The translations under genes and the position numbers were made by a program. This document shows, in pieces, positions 1-9,900 of a stretch of 25,377 nucleotides of DNA (position 1 is its first letter; each line of letters begins with the position of its first letter). The notes under the pieces are model-generated. The model was given only the letters and a program-made list of their open reading frames with translations, searched no databases and had not been told where the DNA came from. Source of the DNA: JBGPBY01 sp041481485. Lineage in GTDB: Bacteria > Acidobacteriota > Terriglobia > 20CM-2-55-15. The stretch covers positions 1 through 25,377 of the forward strand of contig JBGPBY010000026.1 of assembly GCA_041481485.1 (NCBI GenBank), read 5' to 3'.

Positions 1-29
1 CGGCACTCTGTTCTTCATGGATTGATGTT

Positions 30-78
30 CCACCGGCTTACGCCGGTGGCTAAAGGGACCTGCCGCCGCTAACGCGGC
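30..78. repeat. pair of REP-like hairpins downstream of the M2 peptidase
   Basis: Two compact GC-rich hairpins with four-base loops lie close together. The first is an 8-bp perfect stem, CCACCGGC / GCCGGTGG, around TTAC (30-49). The second is a 5-bp stem, GCCGC / GCGGC, around TAAC (65-78). They are separated by the A-rich linker CTAAAGGGA. Closely spaced GC-rich hairpins in an intergenic region just past a stop codon are typical of REP or BIME elements. No second copy is present in this window, so the repeat nature is inferred. They could also serve as transcript-end or mRNA-stability structures for the operon that ends at 156. The rest of 1-155 holds nothing else I can support. Confidence 0.5.
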
Positions 79-155
79 TGGGAACGCGGCCGAAAGCTGA
101 ACTTAGCCTGAAATTCTTTCAGCTACATTTATCGGCAAGTGGGCGGCTTCAACCC

Positions 156-1943
156 TTACCAGTCGACGGGTTTGCCTTTGATCTGCTCGTCAAGCCACGT
201 TTTCAGAGGCGCAAAGTAGTCCATGATGGCGGTAGCATCCATCTGTTTGGAGCCGGTCATCGCTTCGAGAGCCTCAGGCCAGGGGCGGGAATCCCCCAGA
301 GACAGCATGGCATTCAACCGGCTGCCGGCTTCTTTGCTTTCATATATGGAACACCGATGAAGCGGAGTCGTGCATCCGGCGGATTTGGAAAGCGCACGAT
401 GAAATTGAAATTCGAGAATGTCCGCGAGAAAGTAGCGAGTATAGGGCGTGTTCGCAGGAACGTGAAACTTGGCGCCCGGATCGAAGAACTCTTCCCCTCG
501 CGGCGATATAGGAGCGATGCCCTGATACTTCAGCCGCAGAGCCCACCAGGCCTTGTTGTAGTCCGCAGGTGCGATCTCGCCGGAGAATACTTTCCATCGC
601 CATTCATCGATGAGCAGGCCGAAAGGAAGAAATGCGACTTTATCCAGCGCCTGTGCCAGCAAGAGGCCAATATCACGCGACGAGACTGGCGCCTTATCGA
701 GCAGTCCTATTTTTACGAGATACTCCGGCGTGATCGACAATGCGATCGTGTCGCCGATCGCCTCATGGAAACCGTCGTTAGCTCCATCGCGAAACATCGC
801 AGGCTGGGTGTTGTACGCGCGAAAGTAGAAATCGTGGCCGAGTTCATGGTGGACGGTTCTGAAGTCATCAGCGCGGGCCTCGATGCACATTTTGATTCGC
901 AGGTCGTTCACATAGTCGATATCCCAGGCACTCGCATGGCAAACGACATCCCGGTCACGCGGTTTAACGAAGAGAGACCGGTCCCAAAACGATTGAGGGA
1001 GTGGTGCGAACCCGAGCGAGGTGTAAAACCGCTCGCCCATTTTCACCATTTCTTTGGGCATTATGTTGCGGTCCCTTAAGATCTTCGTCAGATCGAATCC
1101 CGTATCCGCATTGGGAGGCTGGAGAATTGGATAGAGGTTCGCCCAGTTCTGCGCCCAAATATCGCCGAGCAGATGCGCCGGGATCGGGCCGGCAGCTGGA
1201 ACGACATCTCCGTATTTCTCGTGAAGCTTCATTCTGACGAAGGCATGAAGCGACACATAAAGCGGCCGGACCTGATCCCACAGGCGATCGACTTCCTTTG
1301 TGAACTCTGCCGGGGACATCTCGTACTTTGATCGCCACATCTCGCCTGTATCGGCGAATCCCATCTCTTTGGCGCCCTTGTTGGAAAGTTCGACGAAGCG
1401 CGTGAAATCCTGGCGCATCGGCGGCGAAATGGTTTGCCAGCCCTCCCATACCTGACGCAAACGTTTCTCATCGAACGACTCGGCCATCGTATTGGTGATC
1501 TTGTCGATGTCCAAACAACTTGCGGCGGCAGCGCACCATTTCCCCTTTCCATAGGTTGCTTTCAGGCTTGCTGCGAGATTCGTCAGTTCCTCCCCTTCCC
1601 TGGGGTCGGATGGCGTCACCATCGTCAGAGACAGCTTGAGAAGATCCAGTTCGCGGCGAATGCCGGCTGACACCTCAACCTTGTCGAATTTTGTAGCTTC
1701 CTTCGCGAAGCGTGCCATCGCATCTATGTAGGACAGATTCGCACGGGCCGCGATCTTCTGCGTATCATCGGTGATGAAATTTTCTGAGACCCACCTTGCC
1801 TGATTATTCTGCAGACCCAGCAGCAGCCTCGTCTCGTTCACGTTGTCGATGAATTTCCGTGCATCATCAGATGAAGCCGAGAGCGAACTCCTGCACCCCG
1901 GCAACGAAAGAAGAAAGAGAAGCCCGAGAATCATGTGCCGCAT
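156..1943 (-). CDS. M2-family peptidyl-dipeptidase (ACE-like), secreted or lipoprotein
   Basis: A 595-residue zinc metallopeptidase of the angiotensin-converting-enzyme family (M2), expected to release C-terminal dipeptides from oligopeptides outside the cytoplasm. The gluzincin motif HELGH is at residues 366-370 (zinc ligands H366 and H370, catalytic E367). The third ligand is probably E394 in GFHEAIGD, at the usual 23-24 residue spacing. The length matches a single-domain bacterial ACE homologue. The N-terminus is hydrophobic and ends LPGC near residue 17, which reads as a lipobox. The start ATG has AAGGA five to six bases upstream. It lies 23 nt after the VWFA gene and is the last gene of a probable three-gene operon. 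The family is secure; the physiological substrate is unknown. Confidence 0.9.
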   Translation of the reverse strand: MRHMILGLLFLLSLPGCRSSLSASSDDARKFIDNVNETRLLLGLQNNQARWVSENFITDDTQKIAARANLSYIDAMARFAKEATKFDKVEVSAGIRRELDLLKLSLTMVTPSDPREGEELTNLAASLKATYGKGKWCAAAASCLDIDKITNTMAESFDEKRLRQVWEGWQTISPPMRQDFTRFVELSNKGAKEMGFADTGEMWRSKYEMSPAEFTKEVDRLWDQVRPLYVSLHAFVRMKLHEKYGDVVPAAGPIPAHLLGDIWAQNWANLYPILQPPNADTGFDLTKILRDRNIMPKEMVKMGERFYTSLGFAPLPQSFWDRSLFVKPRDRDVVCHASAWDIDYVNDLRIKMCIEARADDFRTVHHELGHDFYFRAYNTQPAMFRDGANDGFHEAIGDTIALSITPEYLVKIGLLDKAPVSSRDIGLLLAQALDKVAFLPFGLLIDEWRWKVFSGEIAPADYNKAWWALRLKYQGIAPISPRGEEFFDPGAKFHVPANTPYTRYFLADILEFQFHRALSKSAGCTTPLHRCSIYESKEAGSRLNAMLSLGDSRPWPEALEAMTGSKQMDATAIMDYFAPLKTWLDEQIKGKPVDW

Positions 1944-1966
1944 TGCATTCCTTTCGGAGACTATCC

Positions 1967-3862
1967 TTATCGCGGTAATGCCGGAGTTTCTGCGGCATCG
2001 AGCGGAGGAGTGAATGTGAATGTCGAGATGGGGATCGGTTTATCGATTTGAAGAGATTTGACTTGAATTTCATAGAAGTGCGGTTGCGCGAATAAACTCC
2101 CTTCGGTTTGGGGCGTTGCGATCGCGTCCCTGAGCATTCCGGATTTGAGTGGAATCCTGAGTTTCTTGTCGATCCAGAGCACTCTGGTGTTATATCCGGG
2201 AGTGAGCCGCACTTTGCTGGTAACTACCCAGGAATCACGCAGGATACCATCCACACTAACCGTTTCCGATCGGAGGACCGTTGGGTCTCGCCACTCGCCT
2301 TCCGGAAATAGTGGATCCCTCATGTCGGTCAAACTCTTAAAAAAGTCGCTGTTCCGGCCAACACCGATCTGGCCGATATTAAGCGCATCCGGCAACTGGC
2401 GAAGCATCATCTCGTCCAGTCCGGCGAGCAGCACGCCAATCGGGTGGAGCAAGAGCCTCGCGTACTCGTTGCTCGCTGGGTTAGAGATCCAGGCCGACTG
2501 GCCGTTGGAGACCGCTACTAATCGGCGGCCTGCGCCTCTTCCAGCTCGAACTTCCATCTGGATGTGCAGCCGGTCCGGTTTCTCAACGGCCACCTCTGTC
2601 CTGATGATGACGGTGTTCCCAAACCCGCCGAACGCAGTGTATGCCTCCGTTACATATTGGATCGTTCGCCAGTCTCCTTCGGCCCATTCCTGCTTCAGGA
2701 GCATCACCGCGTCGGGAAAGCGGATGCTCTCGTCGGCAGACGCCTTCGACAGCAATTTTGATGCGTCGCCAATTCGACTGTCCGGTCCAATGAACGGAGC
2801 GCGGAGAGTTCCTGTGACCGGACGCAACGCGGATACCGGACGTGGCACGGGTATCGGAGCCTCGAGCGGCGCATCGTACGCGATCGGCGACGTCTCCGCC
2901 GAGGAATATCCTACTTTCCCGATTTCCACGTGAACCTTCGAAGTTCCCGCCGGTGGCGTGATTCTAACCTTGAGTTTCCGCCACTTTCCCTCACGGGCTG
3001 TGTTCGTGGAAATGAATCCGATCACATAACGCCGGCTCAGTTTGTCCACGAGCTGAGACGAAGACGCGGCGATGCCGTCTTCCGGGTTCATCCCGCCAAG
3101 TTCTGCCGCAAGAACTTTCCCTCCAGTCGACTCTGCGACTTGCTTGAGTGTTCGGCCGACCGCGTATGCGCTTCCAAAGCAGCAGACAGGATTCCCGTAG
3201 CCGGGCCTCCCCGGTTGGCTTGGGAAAAGCAAATAGACCGGGAAGTTCACTTTCTTCGCAGCATCGATCAAACTCTTGCCGGCAGCGTCATCGGCCGTCT
3301 TGCTGCCACTGGGAATCGCTCCATCGCTAATGACAATCAATGCTTTTCTGGGATCGGCCTGCCGCTGGAGCTTTGCAAGAGCGCGAGAAACGGCATCGTA
3401 AATTCCGTCGGAATTCCACGGCACCCAATCGACGAAGCTTCCCGTGCTCGACTGGCGCAGCAGATTCACCGCGTTGATGACCTCCGCCGGCTGGCCAGAA
3501 GTCTTGACTGTTCCCCGCGCACTGAATCCGACGACGATTCCCAAAATCCCCGGCGACATTGATGGAGACAGGTACTCCATGTTTTGTTCAACGCCGTTTT
3601 CGTAGATCCTGAAGTTCGTCGTAGTTAAACCCGGCAGCGTCTTAAAAAGCGGCACAGTGGTGTACGCGCCTTCACCGTCCGCGTCCGCAATATATTTCGC
3701 ACCCGCGGAAACATCCACCCAGACAGGCACGTAAACCAGGCCCAGTGAACTGCGAATTGCCTGTCCCTGCCGGGCGCCAGAGCTAACCGCAATGGCAAGA
3801 ATCAGAATTGCTGTCAGTGCAAGGCTCTTTCTCATTTGAAGCCTGGTTATCCGGAGCGCCAT
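1967..3862 (-). CDS. secreted VWFA-related domain protein
   Basis: A 631-residue exported protein. From the chosen start it has a basic N-terminus and a hydrophobic stretch (RKSLALTAILILAIAVSSGA), a Sec-type signal. A von Willebrand A-like domain of the acidobacterial VWFA-related type follows, with FRIYENG-type lead-in, then GIYDAVSRAL and VISDG. The C-terminal half resembles an uncharacterised outer-membrane or periplasmic repeat domain. The DxSxS motif that normally starts the metal site is replaced by VGFSARG, so MIDAS chemistry may be lost. The longest frame would start at 3964 inside the upstream gene. The ATG at 3862 lies 11 nt after that gene's stop with GAGG just upstream, and is preferred. 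ATG 3835 is an alternative. It is co-oriented with the MBL and M2 genes. Confidence 0.75.
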   Translation of the reverse strand: MALRITRLQMRKSLALTAILILAIAVSSGARQGQAIRSSLGLVYVPVWVDVSAGAKYIADADGEGAYTTVPLFKTLPGLTTTNFRIYENGVEQNMEYLSPSMSPGILGIVVGFSARGTVKTSGQPAEVINAVNLLRQSSTGSFVDWVPWNSDGIYDAVSRALAKLQRQADPRKALIVISDGAIPSGSKTADDAAGKSLIDAAKKVNFPVYLLFPSQPGRPGYGNPVCCFGSAYAVGRTLKQVAESTGGKVLAAELGGMNPEDGIAASSSQLVDKLSRRYVIGFISTNTAREGKWRKLKVRITPPAGTSKVHVEIGKVGYSSAETSPIAYDAPLEAPIPVPRPVSALRPVTGTLRAPFIGPDSRIGDASKLLSKASADESIRFPDAVMLLKQEWAEGDWRTIQYVTEAYTAFGGFGNTVIIRTEVAVEKPDRLHIQMEVRAGRGAGRRLVAVSNGQSAWISNPASNEYARLLLHPIGVLLAGLDEMMLRQLPDALNIGQIGVGRNSDFFKSLTDMRDPLFPEGEWRDPTVLRSETVSVDGILRDSWVVTSKVRLTPGYNTRVLWIDKKLRIPLKSGMLRDAIATPQTEGSLFAQPHFYEIQVKSLQIDKPIPISTFTFTPPLDAAETPALPR

Positions 3863-3873
3863 TTTCCTCAAAC

Positions 3874-4962
3874 TCACTTTCTTTTCCCATAAACTTTCGT
3901 GAACTGGTTCCTTGCATTCGTCACACTGAAGCTTCCATCGGCTTTGGCAGAAACTTTGATCCAAAACGCAGTCCCATTGTGAATGGGTGCGGGCCCTCCC
4001 GCCACCGGCTGCGGCACGGGCACGATCGGCATCGCCGCCAGCGGCTCGTCGATCAGATTTGCAATGAACATTCCTGCAACGGTGTACTCCTGTCCGCTCA
4101 GTTGCGAGAAGTGCATCTGCCAGAGATCTTCGAGCCCTGGTGAGGAGTGCAGCGTCTTCATCGTGTCGGGATCGCCGCCCTTGCGCGTCCCGTTGTTCAT
4201 GATCGCGACCCGGGGATGAACCGCATGCACCAGCACTTCGGAATTCGACGTAGGCTGGCCGTGATGCAGTCCCAGAAGCACATCTACACTTCCGATCCGA
4301 TTATTTGGACACATCAGTTCGTATTCCTTGTCTCGCGTCAGGTCACCCAGATGAATCGTTCGGAATTCACCGAACGAGACTTGGATCCCCACCGACATCG
4401 GATCTTCTGCATTACCCGGGTTTGGCTTGAAGTTGGCGCAGTACGGATTTGCTCCGCCGGCGCCGGGCAGCGGCGTATTGATGACCTGACCGTTGGAAGT
4501 CAACACTCGAACATCCAGACCGCGAATCGCGATTTTGTCTCCGGGTTTTGCGACGGTGTGTCTGGCGTTCGCATAAAGCGGCGGATAAGTGCTCTTGATG
4601 AAGTCGTCTGTCGTTGCATTCGCCTGAACGTTCGGGCCATGGTCCATGAACTCACGAATTGGAATTCGGGAAGCCAACTCCTTCAGCCCGCCGAAATGAT
4701 CGCTATGCCAGTGTGTGATGATCAGATGATCGATCTGCTGAAGTCCCGCATCCTTAATGGCTGCCATGATGCGGCTAGCATCGCGAACAGCACCATCGTC
4801 GCCATTACCGGTATCGATAAGCAGAGATTCTTTTGATGGCGGTACGAACAACACGGCGTTGCCGCCTTCGACATCGATAATGTAGATATCGAGAGTATTT
4901 GCGGCTCGCGTCTGTCCGAGCAACGCAGTAACAGTGATGAGGATGGCGAAAATCCGTCGCAT
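3874..4962 (-). CDS. secreted metallo-beta-lactamase-fold hydrolase (ComEC-like MBL)
   Basis: A 362-residue protein with an N-terminal signal peptide (about residues 1-20, MRRIFAILITVTALLGQTRA). The MBL domain has the zinc motif THWHSDH at residues 83-89 (H84, H86, D88, H89), a further ligand region HLGD (H204, D207) and GLHHG (H233/H234). The order and spacing resemble the soluble MBL domains related to the C-terminal part of ComEC. A hydrolase acting on a phosphodiester or similar ester outside the cytoplasm is a reasonable guess, but the substrate cannot be read. A good Shine-Dalgarno (AAGGGG, six bases before ATG) supports the start. It is first in the MBL-VWFA-M2 operon. Confidence 0.85.
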   Translation of the reverse strand: MRRIFAILITVTALLGQTRAANTLDIYIIDVEGGNAVLFVPPSKESLLIDTGNGDDGAVRDASRIMAAIKDAGLQQIDHLIITHWHSDHFGGLKELASRIPIREFMDHGPNVQANATTDDFIKSTYPPLYANARHTVAKPGDKIAIRGLDVRVLTSNGQVINTPLPGAGGANPYCANFKPNPGNAEDPMSVGIQVSFGEFRTIHLGDLTRDKEYELMCPNNRIGSVDVLLGLHHGQPTSNSEVLVHAVHPRVAIMNNGTRKGGDPDTMKTLHSSPGLEDLWQMHFSQLSGQEYTVAGMFIANLIDEPLAAMPIVPVPQPVAGGPAPIHNGTAFWIKVSAKADGSFSVTNARNQFTKVYGKRK

Positions 4963-5006
4963 GAACGACCCCTTTCCACAGAATCAAGATGGTCCGTGAC
5001 AAGGGC

Positions 5007-5035
5007 AGAATAAACGGGGATGTGTATAGGCACAA
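5007..5035 (-). promoter_or_regulatory. possible sigma70-type promoter for the MBL-VWFA-M2 operon
   Basis: On the minus strand, TTGTGC (5030-5035) and TATTCT (5007-5012) are separated by 17 bases in the 139-bp gap before the MBL gene. Each hexamer matches the E. coli consensus only partly. A second -10-like TATACA lies at about 5021-5027. This is inference from spacing and position only. Confidence 0.25.
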
Positions 5036-5101
5036 CTCTCAACGTCACTCTCGACATCGCGTATCATTTGCTATGTGTGCTTAGATCTCCGGCTATTCGC
5101 G

Positions 5102-6697
5102 TCATTGTTTCTCCACGTTCCACAACACCATGGAATATCCCGCCAGCAGACCAGTCACAGTCTTTCTCACTGCCCTGGCCGTTTTGTATTCGCCGAGCGG
5201 AACATAAGCGCCGATTTCCACCGCCCGCGCTTGCACTTGTTCGGCGATTAGCTTGCGAGTCTTGTCATCGTCGGCGCGGGCAAACGCATCGCGAAGTCTC
5301 TCTAACTCCGGATCGCACGGCCAGCCTGGCCATCCCTTCGGATAGCAGGTGGCATCAAGATAAAAGCTGGAAACCGGATTCATTACAGTGACAGCCCCGG
5401 TACTAGTCATAAAGATGTTCCAGCCTTCTTTTTTTTCACGGCGCGACACAAGGGTCTGCCAATCCATAGATTGCATTTTCACCTTGAAACCGGCCTGACG
5501 CAGCAGCTGCGACGCGACTCCGGGCAGCTTCGTGAGAGCGGTCTGGTCAGTGGCTTGCATCAGCACCACGGGTGTGCCGTCATAGCCCGACTCCATGAGC
5601 AGCTGATGTGCGCGTTTGAGGTTAGGATTTGCAATGAAGTCCATTCCCTGCGAAGTGAAATAAGGTGAATTGCATGGGTAGATCGAAAAGCAGGTGTGAA
5701 ACCACGCGGGTGCTCCCAGAGTCTGCAGAAATGCGGGCTGGTTCAGTGCCGCCATGGCCGCCTGTCTCACTCTGGGGTTATCAAAGGGAGGAATAAGATG
5801 ATTGAAGCGAAGCGCGAATTGACCGCCGAGAGGGTTGATGACGATCATTCGGATATCCCGATTGCTTTCCAGGGTTGGATACTGCTCAAAGGCGGGCGCC
5901 TCTATCAGGTCAACTTCACCAGAGATCAGCGCGTTTATGGCGGTTTGAGAATCTTCGATGATGATCCACTCGACGCGATCCACCTTGACAACTTTGGCTC
6001 CAGCGGTTCCGCTTGCAGGTTCGCTGCGTGGCCTGTATTTCGTGTTTCGAACGTAGACGACTTTTTCACCTTGTTTTCGTTCTTCTTTCAGATAAACAAA
6101 CGGTCCTGAACCTGTCGTGTCCGTAATTTCCATGTCGGCAGGCGTGTCTGCCACTCGTTTGGGCATCACGAAGGGTAGCCACAGCGATTCCAGTACAAAC
6201 CCGTAAGGCTCTGACAGAATCATCTGGAAAGTCTTCGGACTCATTGCCTTCCAACTCACGACGAACGACATCAATCTTCGGCCGACAGTATCGCGCGCGC
6301 CCCAACGCTGGATGGAAGCAATGACGTCCTCGCTGGTAACCGGCATACCGTCATGAAACTCCAGACCGTCTCTCAGAGTGAAGGTCCATGATTTTTTGTC
6401 TTTGCTTATCTCGTAAGTCTCCAGCATCTGATTAGAGATCTGCCCATTGGCATCGATCCCAAACAGAGTGTCGTAGATCATGTTCGCGTGGTTGAAAGTG
6501 ACGGTGGCTGTGGTCCAGACAGGGTCGATCTTCCCCAGATCCGCCTGGGGAACAATGCGGAGAACTTTTTTCAAGTGCGATTCCGCGGGCGCTTGTGTTG
6601 GCGTACACGCGACCAGCACAATTGAAATGAAAATCACCAGGAGAGAACTTAGGAACGACCCGCTATCAAGACGGGGCAGTACGGCGATATCCCTCAT
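5102..6697 (-). CDS. ABC transporter substrate-binding lipoprotein, family 5 (oligopeptide/nickel type)
   Basis: A 531-residue extracytoplasmic solute-binding protein of the DppA/OppA/NikA family. From the chosen ATG the N-terminus has a hydrophobic segment ending in a lipobox LVAC, with the acylated cysteine at residue 31. It then runs through family features such as the NHANMIYDTLFG region, WTFTLRDGLEFHDGMPVTSEDV (read in two parts), and FDNPRVRQA. It should bind a peptide-like ligand and feed an ABC importer, but no permease or ATPase gene adjoins it. The longest frame starts at 6769. ATG 6697 has GGAG eight bases upstream and gives a normal lipoprotein signal, so it is preferred. That ATG overlaps the TAA of a short upstream relic. 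Confidence 0.88.
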   Translation of the reverse strand: MRDIAVLPRLDSGSFLSSLLVIFISIVLVACTPTQAPAESHLKKVLRIVPQADLGKIDPVWTTATVTFNHANMIYDTLFGIDANGQISNQMLETYEISKDKKSWTFTLRDGLEFHDGMPVTSEDVIASIQRWGARDTVGRRLMSFVVSWKAMSPKTFQMILSEPYGFVLESLWLPFVMPKRVADTPADMEITDTTGSGPFVYLKEERKQGEKVVYVRNTKYRPRSEPASGTAGAKVVKVDRVEWIIIEDSQTAINALISGEVDLIEAPAFEQYPTLESNRDIRMIVINPLGGQFALRFNHLIPPFDNPRVRQAAMAALNQPAFLQTLGAPAWFHTCFSIYPCNSPYFTSQGMDFIANPNLKRAHQLLMESGYDGTPVVLMQATDQTALTKLPGVASQLLRQAGFKVKMQSMDWQTLVSRREKKEGWNIFMTSTGAVTVMNPVSSFYLDATCYPKGWPGWPCDPELERLRDAFARADDDKTRKLIAEQVQARAVEIGAYVPLGEYKTARAVRKTVTGLLAGYSMVLWNVEKQ

Positions 6698-6839
6698 TAT
6701 TTCTTCTCCACATTCCAGTACAGCAGGCCGGTGGATCCCCTCACGATTACAAAAACTTTGACTCTTCATAATTGTTTATGGCGATCTTGTGATGCTGTCC
6801 TGATTCCTTCTGAAGGATTTCGGCAAAAGCGTCACGAAT
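6697..6839 (-). pseudogene. decayed C-terminal relic of a paralogous solute-binding protein
   Basis: Just before the intact gene's ATG, a short frame (6697-6765) ends TGLLYWNVEKK and then a stop. The intact protein ends TGLL, five extra residues, VLWNVEKQ and a stop. A second frame a little upstream reads IRDAFA (about 6822-6839). The intact protein has LRDAFA about 41 residues before its TGLL. The two pieces are in different frames and closer together than in the intact gene, as expected of a decayed copy. The TGLL-WNVEK match is convincing by eye; the RDAFA match is short and could be chance. The relic's TAA and the functional ATG share one base (TAATG). Confidence 0.5.
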
Positions 6840-6876
6840 TCGGCGGGAGGCTTTGAAATGGTGGGCAGTTGTGGAG

Positions 6877-6906
6877 ATGGCGGATCTCGGGATGGAGATC
6901 CGCCAT
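6877..6906 (-). terminator. perfect 12-bp stem-loop after kinase 2
   Basis: ATGGCGGATCTC (6877-6888) and GAGATCCGCCAT (6895-6906) form a perfect 12-bp inverted repeat with a 6-base loop, 21 bases beyond the stop codon of kinase 2. There is no T-run after the stem on the minus strand, so this is not a textbook intrinsic terminator. It may act with Rho, protect the mRNA 3' end, or be a small dispersed repeat. Confidence 0.5.
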
Positions 6907-6927
6907 TACAGATTCAGTAGGAAGTTG

Positions 6928-9900
6928 CTACCTTTGAAGCTTCTGGCGCCACTCCGCCACTTTTTCGGGTTTTCCCCAGTCCTGGTACAGCATGAGTATT
7001 CTTTCGCCAACTTCGAATTCCGCGGTGAATCCGCTTGCAGGGAGTCCGGGCGTGCGTTGAAGCATCTTCTCATAGCTGTTGAGCAAATGCGGTTCGGCCT
7101 CGGCGTATTTCTGCAATGCCACCAGGGTGGCACCCAACATACTTTCGGTATTGTGCCGCGCCCAGATATCGCTCTGAATCTCTTCCAGGCCCCGCAGCGC
7201 TTCGCGCAGACTAGCTTCGGCCTCGGCGTACTTTTGTTGATGGAATTGAGTCCATCCGATTAGAGCCAACGCCCCAGGTATCTGTCCCTGTGGCACTCCT
7301 TCGGCGACCCGCTGTATCGCCAGGAGTTGAGTGAATGTCTTTTCGGCTTCCGCGTATTTGCCCAGTATGGCGAGGTCAATTCCAACGCCCGACATTTGGA
7401 TTCGCGTGAGACTGGATTTCTCGCCGCCCGGCAAGCTGCGATACAAACCGAAAAGCCGAGTCTCCAGGTCTAGTCTCGCTTCCACAAGAAGCCGCACGCG
7501 ATCCCTCTTCCCTCGAGCGGATTCGACTCTCATTTGATCCGTACAGAGTACGCTCATATCGAGCATGGTAGTTCGCGTAATCGTATGCTCAGCGCCGTAG
7601 AGGGCGGCCTGGACCTTGTTCAGTTGATCGAAAGCGTCGTGGGCTTCCTCGTACCTTCCGCGATCCATGTACCAGGCTGCCAGACGCCATAAGGTTCGCT
7701 GCATATCCCAATCAGTGTCGCTCAAGGCGGCGCGGTCTATATCCAGAACCTCCAACAGCAGTTTCTCCGCCTGGCGATCGTTCCCCTTTCGGGTGTACGC
7801 AATGGCGGCTGAAGTGAGAAGAGTCGCAATGTCCCGCGCTCGCGTGTCGCTTCCGGCAAGTTGCTGGTAGCGACTCGCCTGGCTATCAGCCCCAGTGTTA
7901 ATGTACGGTATGACCGCTGAAGTCGGGAGAGCCGCGGTGTATCGCGCATTCACGTTGCTCCTGGGAAGGCGCCGATAAGCATCCACGACCGTGTCCAGCA
8001 GGTCTTCTGCTTCTCCATAACGCTGCTGATCGATGAAGCTCATCGCTATAGCGCCCATGCTTTTCAGCGGCGTTACGAGATTCTCGCCTGTTGGATCATT
8101 TTTTTGCGCGGACTCAAGGGCCATTTCCAACATCGTTTTGAGCTGATTAGCCATCGCGCGAGCTCGATCCGAGTTGCCTTGTTTACTGTAAATCTGGAAC
8201 AGGCGATCCAGGACATCCACGATCGTGAGATGTTCAGCCCGACTCAGCCGGGCCATTGTATCCGCGGGGGCGGAATTGCCTGGCTTGCCGTAAACCTGGG
8301 AAGTGCGGTCCAGGTTATCCAGGTACGCCGGTTGCATATCCAGCGTCAGCGGGTGTACCGCCGCCTCCGCCATCACTGCGCTTGTAGCCAGAGGCAGCAG
8401 GAGATCCTCTGCATCCTGGTATCTGGTTTGTCTAAAATACAGGTCGGCCAACCCGATTGACGCATTCCGGTTGGCGTGACTCTCGCTGCCCAGCTTGCGG
8501 CGGGCATCCTCCCTCACTCGCGTTAGAAGGGATTCCGCTTCCGCGTACCGGGATTGCGACTGATCCAGGTAAACGCTTAAAAGATAATTTATCGTGGCTT
8601 GAATTGCAGGGCTTTCGTCGCCGAGAGTACGCCGATGGGCGTCGACCAGCGGTTTCAAATATGCTTCCGCTTCCGCATATTTGGGTTGCGGTTGTGGGAT
8701 CAGGTAAAGACCAATCAATTGCTTGATTGCTCCGAGAGTTGCGGGATTGTCTTCACCGAGCGCTCGCCGCCGAGCGTTCGCGATCTGCATCATGAACGCT
8801 TCGGCTTCCGCATATTTTGGCGGTTTGAAATCCGTATAAAGGGAGAGCAGCGCTGTCTCAAATTGCGCGGTGGAATTGCCTTCTCCGGATTTCCGCCGTT
8901 GATAGTCGATGACTTCGTCCTTGAGAAAGCGGTCGATCTGGGAAAACCCTTCCGAAGGATTCGTGTTCGTTCGGGTTCCACTATAAATCCAAACGAGGGT
9001 CGACACGGCCGTCAGCACGGAGGGATCGACATTGCTCGTACTGCGATGTGCATCCAGAATCACTTTTTTCGCGAGATCCTCGGCGGCCGGGTACAAATTC
9101 AGGTCCGAATAAACGTCCGCCAGTTTCGCGGTCGCTCGAAGAGTCTCCGGATCTGTTTCACCTTGTGCGCGGCGTCGCAGATCCACTGTAAGATTCAGCT
9201 GCTCGCGACCTTCGACGTAGCTCCCCATTCCGACGTAGGCATCCGAAAGAAATTCCCGGATAGCGGCTTCCTCAAGTGGTTGCCCGCCGAACCGTATAGG
9301 GATTCGCTTCACAGACAAGTCCAATGCCTCCTTCAATGTGATACTGGGATTAGGCGAGTTCTTTCCCCCATTCGGTTGGCCTGGTGCGCTTTGCGTGTAC
9401 GGGTTCGCCATCCCTAAGATGTCGATTCCCAAAAATTCCAAAAACAATTTCGAGTTTGCAGCCGCGATATCTGCCCGTTTCTTTTCCTGAACGGCAATTT
9501 CGGTTTGCTCCTTGGTTCTTTCCATTTCAAATTTGGCGCGATTCATTGAGCCTTCGGCATTGTCACGTTGGGAGATTGCATCACTCAGGGCGCTGTCACG
9601 CTCGAGCTTTACTTCCAATGCGATATCCCGTTCCCTTCCTGCTCGTACCGCGTACATGGTGGTGCCAGCCACACCGGCAATCAAAACCACAAACACCGCT
9701 GCGATTCCCGAGACCAACGCGCGATGCCGGCGAATGAACTTCTGCAGTTGATAGGTACTGCTCGGCGGCCGCGCCGCAATCGGTTCGCTCTTCAAGAAGC
9801 GCCGGAGATCTGCAGACATGCCGGCCGCCGACGCGTAACGCCGCGTCCGGTCTTTTTCCAGCGCCTTACCGACAATGGTCTCGATGTCTCCCCGGTAGGA

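Noticed and set aside
357..1079. 240-codon plus-strand open frame
   Set aside because: Antisense to the M2 peptidase, whose HELGH site is unmistakable. It has no Shine-Dalgarno and no family signal.
8599..9417. 272-codon plus-strand open frame
   Set aside because: It lies opposite the TPR repeats of kinase 2 and its composition is that of a shadow frame.
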